Shown here piece after piece: positions 52,657 to 59,160 of a DNA stretch of 59,160 nt. The DNA is taken from contig NZ_JACJOO010000049.1 of NCBI RefSeq assembly GCF_014695575.1, positions 1 to 59,160 of the forward strand, in the 5' to 3' direction. Numbering within the stretch: position 1 is the first letter of the stretch; each line of letters begins with the position of its first letter. This stretch comes from Leptolyngbya sp. FACHB-8 (lineage in GTDB: Bacteria; Cyanobacteriota; Cyanobacteriia; Elainellales; Elainellaceae). The position numbers and the translations under genes are program-made. Under the pieces are notes generated by a model, which saw only the letters and a list, made by a program, of their open reading frames with translations, ran no database searches and had not been told where the DNA came from.

Positions 52657-53418
52657 ATGTCAACTACGAAAGATGTCGTTCGTATTGCGGCCGTTGGCGA
52701 CATTCATTGCACTACTACCTCACAGGGAGTATTACAGCCTCTATTTGCTAAAGCTAATGAGCAGGCCGACGTATTACTGCTCTGCGGTGATTTGACTGAC
52801 TATGGACTAGCAGAAGAGGTACACGTCCTAATTAACGAATTAGCGACGACAACCATTCCAACTCTGGCCGTTTTGGGCAACCATGACTATGAATCGGGTC
52901 GGCCAGAAGAAGTACGGCAAATTTTGGCAGAAGCGGGAATCAAGCCGCTGGATGGGGAGGCATGTGAGGTTGCTGGAATCGGCTTTGCTGGCGTGAAAGG
53001 CTTTGCTGGAGGGTTTGGTTCCCGAATGCTACAACCTTGGGGTGAAGAACTTGTTAAACAATTTGTGCATGAAGCCGCAGAAGAAGCTCTCAAGCTTGAG
53101 TCTGCCTTAGCGAAGTTGGACACGGAGCAAAAGGTTGCGGTGTTGCACTATTCTCCCATTCAAGAGACGGTTGAGGGAGAACCCTGTGATATCGTGCCAT
53201 TTTTAGGCTCTAGTCGTTTAGAAGATCCCTTAAATCGCTTTTCGGTTGCGGCTGCATTACATGGCCATGCTCACCATGGGTATATAGAGGGACGAACCAG
53301 CCAAAACATTCCAGTCTATAACGTTGCTATGCCATTGTTAAAGAAGCATTTTCCTGAGCAGCCTCCATTTCGCTTACTAGAAATTCCTTTACTCAAGACT
53401 CAGGAAAAAGTTGGTTAA
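52657..53418 (+). CDS. Metallophosphoesterase
   Basis: 253 aa. Calcineurin-type metal-binding motifs appear in order: GDIH (Asp15, His17), GDLTDYG, GNHDYE, VLHYSP and GHAHHG. Known members hydrolyse phosphomonoesters, cyclic nucleotides or other phosphoesters with two metal ions. The length fits a single-domain cytosolic enzyme. An AGGGAGAGGCAAT stretch precedes ATG 52657. Given the adenylate cyclase in the region, cyclic-nucleotide hydrolysis is conceivable, but the subgroup cannot be assigned by eye. Confidence 0.88.
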   Translation: MSTTKDVVRIAAVGDIHCTTTSQGVLQPLFAKANEQADVLLLCGDLTDYGLAEEVHVLINELATTTIPTLAVLGNHDYESGRPEEVRQILAEAGIKPLDGEACEVAGIGFAGVKGFAGGFGSRMLQPWGEELVKQFVHEAAEEALKLESALAKLDTEQKVAVLHYSPIQETVEGEPCDIVPFLGSSRLEDPLNRFSVAAALHGHAHHGYIEGRTSQNIPVYNVAMPLLKKHFPEQPPFRLLEIPLLKTQEKVG

Positions 53419-53497
53419 AGCCAAGTTGAACATTTTGTCTGCGAAGGCATTATCAATATATTGAATTAATGTCTGCGTTGTTAGAGATCCTGGCATA

Positions 53498-53598
53498 AGG
53501 AGATTTCCAGTAATAAAATTACCTCCGTGATGTGGATGCTTGCCCGCTTAGTGGGCAAGCATCCACATCACGGGTAAATTCTTATGCAGAAATCTCCT
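53498..53598. repeat. Family C palindromic element, copy 2
   Basis: Terminal aggagatttc / gaaatctcct and the neighbouring ttcttat are shared with copy 1 (20895), but the inner palindrome is unrelated: a 23-bp stem (53525-53547 with 53551-53573, one wobble, TTA loop) built on ccgtgatgtggatgcttgcc. Confidence 0.88.
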
Positions 53599-53608
53599 AA
53601 GAAGTGCA

Positions 53609-54166
53609 TTATTTTAGAAACTCAAATGAGTTGTGAACTTGAAGAATAGCGGCTTCTGCGGCCTGGTTTTGGACGTTATAAAAGCTACTCAAATATGCTG
53701 TTTCCCGATCGCTCACGGGGATGTAGGTTATAACTATATTTCTAAACGTTTCACCGCCATCTTGCCAAACACGTACGGCTTCTCTTTCGTTGACGACCAC
53801 TGTTTCCATCCGGCGGGATACAGGGGTTTCTCCAAATTCTGAGGGCATCCTTTCCCCAGATTCACGACCGCGAAGTGACTCTTCCATGGGAAAGGGCTGA
53901 ATACCAATATCGGTCTTGATCATGTAGGGCGGAGCGTATCCACCACCGGGGATGAGGGGTTGATTAAAAATGATGAGAAAATCGGTACTCTGTTGGGTAA
54001 TCATCCAATGGTCGGGATACGTGATAGAGAAGCGCTGCGTGCTGACCTGAGCTTTTGTCGTTGTTAAAAGATTCGCAGGGGCGCTAACTTGAGTTGTTGG
54101 CCCCATAGGGAGTGATAGAGGACGGGGGATGAGAAGGGCGATCGCCACGATAATTTCTGGATACAT
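53609..54166 (-). CDS. Exported PsbP-like protein
   Basis: 185 aa. The hydrophobic N-terminus (MYPEIIVAIALLIPRPLSLP) suggests export, although no clean cleavage site is seen. The body QRFSITYPDHWMITQQ...DFLIIFNQP... and the ending SSFYNVQNQAAEAAILQVHNSFEF resemble PsbP/DUF1795-type folds, common in cyanobacterial extracytoplasmic proteins. No catalytic residues. It stands alone, its 3' end beside a family C element. Confidence 0.65.
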   Translation of the reverse strand: MYPEIIVAIALLIPRPLSLPMGPTTQVSAPANLLTTTKAQVSTQRFSITYPDHWMITQQSTDFLIIFNQPLIPGGGYAPPYMIKTDIGIQPFPMEESLRGRESGERMPSEFGETPVSRRMETVVVNEREAVRVWQDGGETFRNIVITYIPVSDRETAYLSSFYNVQNQAAEAAILQVHNSFEFLK

Positions 54167-54215
54167 CAGTCACTCTCGGAAGTAAAAGAACTGTATGAGT
54201 TGCTTATTGGCAGTC

Positions 54216-54270
54216 TTGAACGAAGTTAATTCTTTGTGCGCTAAGTGCACGAAAAATTAACTTCGTTCAA
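54216..54270. repeat. 24-bp-stem palindrome with TAA tip
   Basis: Arms 54216-54239 and 54247-54270 pair except for two positions, and the tip gc-TAA-gt adds one pair and one wobble. It is upstream of the PsbP-like gene. Confidence 0.75.
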
Positions 54271-54721
54271 CCCGTCTTTTAGGTCAACGACGTAATCTGA
54301 GGGGAAACATACTCAGAGACAGAACTATTGAGATTTAACCCTCCTCCATTCTGTATAAATCCTACTAGATCAGTCGAGTTTCCCGTAACCCGATAGATCC
54401 AGTACCTTGAACTGCACCACCCGCCTCAGGTACGTTGATGGATTGATTGGCTATTGCCGGATATCTCTCCTTTACCAGCTTGGCAGACAAAATTTTTTTC
54501 TAAACCTCAAATTTTTGTGGTAGGCATGGTAAGGCAGCACCAATTTGAGAAGAATAGAATGATTGCCATATAAAGCTCTCAGGCATCTCGCAAGCATTCA
54601 TTTTGTATCTATTTTCTATACCTGTTCTGTTATTTAGTATTCCTACTTCTTCTCTTATTTTCCCGGATGGCTGATAACATTTTTCTGGAGCCAGGGTGAT
54701 AAAAGAGAAATAAATCTCAAG
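54271..54721. other. AT-rich intergenic region, nothing recognised
   Basis: 451 bp without a supported gene, hairpin or HIP1 site, between the PsbP-like gene and the interrupted DUF4419 gene. Confidence 0.5.
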
Positions 54722-55930
54722 CTATGGAGTAGTTGCTTCACGGACTGCCCATCCAATTTCAGGGCGCAAGAAAAGAGTAGTTCGATCTTGTTTGACACCG
54801 GCAAATCCACCAAGGAACTCCATTTTGTAAGAAGATGTTAAGTACCACCAACGGGAGCATTGCCAGAGAAAGGGAGCTTTTGCCAAACTACCTGGAAACT
54901 CGTTGGTTGTTATTCCCAAAAAATATTCCTCAGGATCATCAAGGTATAAAAGCTTTTGTAGTCTTTCTCCACCTTCAGTTAGCCAATAATTTCGTCGGCT
55001 AATCTTGCCGGTTTGTTGATCCTTCAAATACGGAAAGAAGGCGGTAATCCAGCCTGTTATACGAGCTCCTCCACTCATTCAAGTCCTCTTATATATTACT
55101 TGCCAAAAATTTTGATCTGGATTACCTTGTGCGGCTCTAATAAATTGTTCCAAAATTGGAATCAGTGGGTCAACCCACCAGTGCAGGTTAAACTGAGCGA
55201 GTTTTTCTGTTCGTTGCCGTAACTCTTGCCAGTCTGCAACAGTACCTTCAAGTTTTATTTTAGGAATTCCACAGCTCGTATCCAACTCATAGTCGAAATA
55301 GGACTGTACTGCATCCAATAAAACAATTTCTGATACTGCTCTCTCAACTAAACCAGTTGTTGAAAAAGTGGGAATGAGTAATTCATGAGTTTCGTCTCCA
55401 ATGTGTTGTCGAATTGCTTCTGAAAATTCTTTAAAGACTTCGCTCCAAGGATTTTTTGGCGATCCCTTGACGAAACCATTCTGCTGAATTTTGATCTTGA
55501 CCTTGCCCTGATGTTTGACAAATTGGTGTCTGAGTTGTTCCGTGTTGTTATTGATGTGGTTTGCTAATCCCTGACTTATTAGCAGCCAAATCATATCCGG
55601 TGATAAGCACAAGGGACGATGATCACTAAAAGCTATATGAACTGCTTCAACAAATGGATGAAATAGAACATTGTCGACCAATTGGCCGTGATACTGGGAG
55701 CAAGATTCAATCGTTCGCTTCGGTAACTTAATGGAATTTGCTTGGTCGCCCCACCCCTGTGGCGTGGGCTTTCTAAGTAATGCTTCAACAGCTTCATAGT
55801 ATGGAACTTCTGGCAGAGGTTTGTCAGCTTGTGCTACCCCTGAAACTTCAAACACTGTTGATGTCCCAGCCTGGCTATTCTCCATTGGCAACAATTCTTT
55901 ACTCACTGAAGGCTCAGATTCTTCCGTCAA
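54722..55930 (-). pseudogene. DUF4419 gene split by an in-frame TGA
   Basis: A 283-codon part (55079-55930) ends ...NFWQVIYKRT-TGA, and the next codon in the same frame is ATG, opening 118 more codons (54722-55078) starting MSGGARITGWITAFFPY. In intact DUF4419 proteins FWQ-x-I and SGG-x-x-I-x-GWI-x-x-FFP are continuous, so one nonsense change has most likely cut a roughly 402-residue protein. Other family marks are present in order: WGDQANSIKLP, HPFVEAVHIAF, LSPDMIWLLISQGLA, FSTTG and GIPKIKLEGTVADW. No function is known for the family. The downstream half could still be made by re-initiation at the adjacent ATG. HIP1 sites are absent and the A+T is high, hinting at transfer. Confidence 0.75.
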
Positions 55931-56149
55931 GTGTGCCCTTCCAGTTGCTTAGATATAGAACTTGTATAATTTAGCCAAATTCAATCTACAGCCGCAACTG
56001 GGTATCGCTAATTCGGTATACACGATGCGCAAAAGATTGAACGCAAGTATTTGAACTTACCAACTCGAATGAAACGATCAACACGCAGGACGATATTTTC
56101 TAGAGAATCTGCGATCTACTAAAGTTCAGTAGATTGCAAATGTGTTTTA

Positions 56150-56194
56150 GGACCCAGAGGAGAAGGGCGCAAAGTGCCCCTCTCCTCTGGGTCC
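56150..56194. repeat. 21-bp-stem palindrome with AAA triloop
   Basis: ggacccagaggagaagggcg and its partner pair with two wobbles; tip gc-AAA-gt. A small perfect hairpin taaatgc-CAA-gcattta follows at 56205-56221. The rest of 55931-56344 shows no gene. Confidence 0.75.
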
Positions 56195-56344
56195 TTCTAC
56201 TGCTTAAATGCCAAGCATTTATCACAGATTGGCCTGCCACATTCAAGAACAGCAACACGGCCCCTTCTGTTGAAACCGCTGCAGGTGGTCGGGCTGAAGC
56301 CTTCAGTAGCTTGGATCAACCGGTCAAGATTAGCTATTTACCCA

Positions 56345-56388
56345 GGCATTGCATAAAGAGGATGATATTATTCTCTTTATGCAATGCC
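56345..56388. repeat. 16-bp hairpin at the 3' end of the marR gene
   Basis: ggcattgcataaagag (56345-56360) pairs exactly with ctctttatgcaatgcc (56373-56388), with a 12-nt AT-rich loop. It lies 24 bp past the stop of the minus-strand regulator and may terminate it; no T-run. Confidence 0.6.
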
Positions 56389-56412
56389 GTTTCTCTTGCT
56401 TTGGTATCGGTG

Positions 56413-56880
56413 TCAGTTTTTGTCACTGGGCTCCTCAAACAGGTTTCCTAAAATCTTTAATCCTTTTGATACACTGGCGAGTTCCTCGGATGTCAGCCCA
56501 CCCATCAACTCAGAGATTTTGAGCCGGGTCATATTCCGCATTTGATCTAACTGTTTTTGTCCCGTACCTGTGAGCTTGAGCATCACCTGTCTCCGCTCCT
56601 GGGGATCTTCGGCCCGATCGACCAGCCCCCGCTTCACTAAGCGATCGGTCATGGCGGATGCAGTAGCTCGTGTCACGCCCAGGTGCTCGGCCACCTCCGA
56701 TAACGAAGAAGCCGGATGGCGGCTGAGAAATCGTAGCAGTCGAAACTGGGGGACTGAGAGGGACGGCTCTCGTTGGCTACGCATTTCAGTGCGGATGAAC
56801 TGCATGATGGGATGGATGGTTTCCATGAGTTCAGCTGCACAGTTCTCAGGAGTAATTGGACTGGGGGATGGGGAAGCCAT
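56413..56880 (-). CDS. MarR-family transcriptional regulator
   Basis: 155 aa, standard MarR length. The winged helix is clear: SLSEVAEHLGVTRATASAMT (recognition helix, about 60-79), DRLVKRGLVDRAEDPQERRQ (wing, about 80-99). Terminal helices form the dimer. MarR proteins usually repress themselves and a divergent exporter until a ligand binds. Here the divergent genes encode an ABC exporter, and a perfect dyad lies between them, so repression of that exporter is the natural inference. The ligand is unknown. Confidence 0.9.
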   Translation of the reverse strand: MASPSPSPITPENCAAELMETIHPIMQFIRTEMRSQREPSLSVPQFRLLRFLSRHPASSLSEVAEHLGVTRATASAMTDRLVKRGLVDRAEDPQERRQVMLKLTGTGQKQLDQMRNMTRLKISELMGGLTSEELASVSKGLKILGNLFEEPSDKN

Positions 56881-56969
56881 AAACGCAGGACGACAGGTAA
56901 GCCAGAGGGATGGAAATTGACATTGAACCTAAAGAAGTATTCCACCTTTCTAAAAGTATGGCAAAGTAT

Positions 56970-56988
56970 TAGTTAGCTTGGCTAACTA
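56970..56988. promoter_or_regulatory. Probable MarR operator
   Basis: Perfect dyad TAGTTAGC-TTG-GCTAACTA, 90 bp upstream of the marR start and about 210 bp upstream of the ABC gene. The size and symmetry fit MarR dimers. The 318-bp region 56881-57198 shows no other strong signal. Confidence 0.6.
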
Positions 56989-57198
56989 TCTGCTTGGCAA
57001 CTTAAGCAGAACATTATTGGCTGGTTCAGATTGAATAGGCTGGCAGTAGCTCCTATGAGGCGCTCTGCTCAGTGGAAAGTCTGCTTGTGCTCGTTCAGCC
57101 TGTTCTCAAAATCGTGAGATCGCTTCAAACGTGTTTGGAGAAGTCCAGGGCAGTAGCTATACAACCGGAACTGCCGTGATAAAGCTAGAAAATTTACT

Positions 57199-58050
57199 AT
57201 GACTACACCATCCCGGTGCAATGGCACCCCAGAAATATCTCTTGCAACTACACCCACAATGTTGCAAACGTACGACTTAACCCGTACCTTTGATAAATTT
57301 ACGGCTGTCAACGGTCTCAATCTCTCTGTTCAGGCAGGAGAAGTTTTTGGGTTATTAGGCCCTAATGGAGCGGGTAAAAGTACTGTCATTAAAATGCTTA
57401 CAACCCTGCTGCCGCCCAGCGCTGGACGGGCCAGTATTGCTGGATTTGATATCGCTCGGCAGGCAAGCCAGGTGCGTCGCCTGATTGGGTATGTGCCACA
57501 GGCGCTTTCGGCGGATGGCACACTATCCGGCTACGAAAACCTACTCATCTTTGCAAAACTGTACGACCTTCCACGGCGATCGCGCGATGCCCGTATTCGA
57601 GAAGCTCTTCATTTTATGGGATTGCAGGATGTGGCGAGTCGGCTGGTCCGTACCTACTCAGGTGGGATGGTTCGTCGCCTGGAAATTGCTCAATCGTTTT
57701 TGCACCAACCACCCGTTTTATTTCTGGACGAACCAACGGTCGGGTTGGACCCACGGGCGCGGGAAGCGGTGTGGCAGCTGGTGGAGCAATTGCGCGTGAA
57801 TTACGGGACAACGGTTTTCCTGACGACCCATTTCATGGAGGAAGCGGATAATTTGTGTCATCGAGTTGCCATCATGCATCAAGGCAACGTGATTACAGTG
57901 GATACGCCAGAACGGCTGAAAGCCTCACTTCATCAGCCTAATGCCACCCTGGATGATGTCTTTATTCACTACACAGGCGACCAACTAGAATTGGGAGGAA
58001 ACTACCGTGACATTGCAAGAGTCCGACGCACAATTCAGCGGTTGGGATAG
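57199..58050 (+). CDS. ABC transporter ATP-binding protein (DrrA-like)
   Basis: 283 aa. Walker A GPNGAGKST (about 55-63), Q-loop (VPQ near 100), signature YSGGMVRRLEIA (about 152-163), Walker B VLFLDEPTVGLDP (about 173-185) and the H-loop His (TTHFMEEAD). The LDEPTVGLDP and THFMEEAD forms are typical of DrrA/CcmA-type drug exporters. It should energise the permease encoded next, with which it overlaps by 44 bp. The start may be ATG 57199 or the internal ATG 57259 (MLQTYDLTRTF), which matches family N-termini better. Confidence 0.92.
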   Translation: MTTPSRCNGTPEISLATTPTMLQTYDLTRTFDKFTAVNGLNLSVQAGEVFGLLGPNGAGKSTVIKMLTTLLPPSAGRASIAGFDIARQASQVRRLIGYVPQALSADGTLSGYENLLIFAKLYDLPRRSRDARIREALHFMGLQDVASRLVRTYSGGMVRRLEIAQSFLHQPPVLFLDEPTVGLDPRAREAVWQLVEQLRVNYGTTVFLTTHFMEEADNLCHRVAIMHQGNVITVDTPERLKASLHQPNATLDDVFIHYTGDQLELGGNYRDIARVRRTIQRLG

Positions 58051-58858
58051 ACCTACACCCGCGCAATTTAGAGGAGGGGTGGGGGCGATCGCCAACGTCA
58101 TTCAGAAAACCCTCGTCGTCGCAGAACTGGAAGTTCGGAAACTGCGCCATGACCCAACAGATCTGTTGCTACGGGCCGTGCAGCCTGCCTTATGGCTATT
58201 AATTTTTGGTCAGGTGTTTACGCGAGTGCGAGCTATTCCGACTGGTAATCTCCGCTATCTGGATTTTCTAGCCCCTGGAATTTTGGCTCAGAGTGTACTC
58301 TTCGTCGCTATCTTCAGTGCGATGACGATTATCTGGGAACGGGATTTAGGAATTGTGCACAAGTTTTTAGCCAGTCCTGCTCCCCGAACTTCTCTGGTTC
58401 TAGGAAAAGCGCTTTCAGCCGGAATTCGTAGTCTGGTGCAGGTAATTATCGTTTATCTGATCACCTGGTTATTAGGCGTCAATTTAAACTTCAATCCTCT
58501 AGCACTGCTGGGTGTTGCGTTGGTCGTACTCATAGGTGCGGCCTGTTTTTCTCTGTTTTCGCTGATGGTGGCCTGTCTGGTTAAGACACGGGAACGGTTT
58601 ATGGGTATTGGTCAATTAATGACGATGCCTCTCTTCTTTGCCAGCAATGCTATTTACCCGATCGCTCTCATGCCGCACTGGTTACAGGTGTTATCTCACT
58701 TTAATCCTCTCACCTATCAAGTTGATGCATTGCGAGGCATCATGGTCGTGGGCGGCACCAGCCTCTATAGCTTTCCGCTCAATATAGCTGTTTTGCTTTT
58801 CACGGCAACGGTTTTAACTCTTATTTGTGCTCGGTTGTATCCACGCCTTGCCATGTAA
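58007..58858 (+). CDS. ABC-2-type permease (DrrB-like)
   Basis: 283 aa, GTG start with GGAGG (57994-57998) 8 nt before it. Six hydrophobic helices follow a cytosolic N-terminus of about 60 residues. Family marks: LAPGILAQSVLF, the WERDLGIVHKFLASPAPR loop, and HFNPLTYQVDALRG. With the preceding ATPase it forms a half-ABC exporter that dimerises; known relatives expel drugs or lipid-like compounds. The substrate is unknown. The 44-bp overlap with the ATPase gene implies coupled translation. Confidence 0.92.
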   Translation: MTLQESDAQFSGWDRPTPAQFRGGVGAIANVIQKTLVVAELEVRKLRHDPTDLLLRAVQPALWLLIFGQVFTRVRAIPTGNLRYLDFLAPGILAQSVLFVAIFSAMTIIWERDLGIVHKFLASPAPRTSLVLGKALSAGIRSLVQVIIVYLITWLLGVNLNFNPLALLGVALVVLIGAACFSLFSLMVACLVKTRERFMGIGQLMTMPLFFASNAIYPIALMPHWLQVLSHFNPLTYQVDALRGIMVVGGTSLYSFPLNIAVLLFTATVLTLICARLYPRLAM

Positions 58859-59114
58859 GCAGATCATTATCATCATCGTTGCCTGTGAGATGGCGTCACA
58901 TTTTATGGACAACGATGACTGACAGAATGTCTCTCCTTGTAACGGAGACGAACTCCACTTCGCATCGAAACGGGATGTTTTCTGCTGGAACGCTCGCACA
59001 GTATGCATTTCAATAAAAAACATACTGCTACCTATAGGCGGATTCTATATAGAACCCATTTGACATCTTTACAATCTCAAATTAAGGTACTGAAATCCCT
59101 TGAACCAAGGTACC

Positions 59115-59160
59115 ATGCCATATTCCAGCAGCCTCACTGATGAAGAATGGAACATCCTCG
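59115..59160 (+). mobile_element. Start of an IS5-type transposase gene (cut by window end)
   Basis: ATG 59115 opens MPYSSSLTDEEWNIL, the N-terminal pattern of IS5/IS1031-group transposases (LTDEEW, DUF4096-type). Only 15 codons are inside the window. TTGACA at 59059-59064 may be its promoter -35. The left inverted repeat of the element should lie within about 59030-59110 but cannot be placed without the other end. Confidence 0.75.

Noticed and set aside
55079-55084. Selenocysteine or programmed read-through at the DUF4419 TGA
   Set aside because: No selenocysteine-insertion-like hairpin was seen just downstream and no Cys is expected at that position; simple nonsense or re-initiation is more likely.
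4010-56388. All intergenic hairpins as Rho-independent terminators
   Set aside because: Most have very long perfect stems, no T-tract, and occur upstream as well as downstream of genes; only 19309-19355 fits a normal terminator well.

Overview
The window looks like chromosome from a cyanobacterium, probably filamentous and Leptolyngbya/Oscillatoria-like. The evidence is the very frequent HIP1 octamer (GCGATCGC), bilin-binding GAF photosensors (a Cph2-type phytochrome and cyanobacteriochromes), an ethylene-receptor-like kinase, a DUF4278 protein, and very long PAS/GAF-rich hybrid kinases. No rRNA, tRNA or CRISPR array was found. The taxonomic placement is inference.

Layout. 1-57 holds three tandem 19-bp repeats cut by the window edge. 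90-3839 (-) is an ethylene-binding-domain kinase with a DXCF cyanobacteriochrome GAF. It is followed by a rhomboid protease, a secreted protein and a double-kinase/double-receiver hybrid (6134-9985). 10.1-25.8 kb is a mixed region: zinc-ribbon protein, carotenoid oxygenase, DUF4278 protein, exported TPR protein, Rieske protein, a 64-aa protein, an M28 lipoprotein peptidase, a SufR-like regulator, an HD-domain protein, and a SulP transporter with STAS and cyclic-nucleotide-binding domains.

26.2-36.0 kb is a seven-gene chemosensory operon. Its gene set matches the Wsp surface-sensing system: CheW, CheR-TPR, MCP, WspD-type CheW, CheA-REC, CheB, output regulator. The last gene keeps a WspR-like receiver but carries a class III adenylate cyclase catalytic domain in place of GGDEF. 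The divergent neighbour is the SulP transporter whose CNB domain keeps the cyclic-nucleotide-binding Glu and Arg, so a cAMP-producing and a possible cAMP-responding gene sit back to back. 36.4-50.6 kb holds a 1760-aa hybrid kinase with an N-terminal ribbon-helix-helix domain, then on the minus strand a Cph2-like phytochrome (GAF-PHY-GGDEF-EAL-GAF-GAF-GAF-GGDEF) and a GAF/PAS hybrid kinase. The right end has a nucleotidyltransferase/phosphoesterase divergent pair, a PsbP-like exported protein, a DUF4419 gene interrupted by an in-frame TGA, a MarR regulator divergent from a DrrAB-like ABC exporter with a clear dyad between them, and the first 15 codons of an IS5-type transposase.

Almost every large intergenic gap carries one or more long, nearly perfect palindromes. 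Many close on a 3-nt loop, often the exact core GC-GAA-GC. They fall into families (called A-E here) that share outer frames; in at least one family the frame is conserved while the inner palindrome is entirely different. These elements are the strongest non-coding signal in the window.
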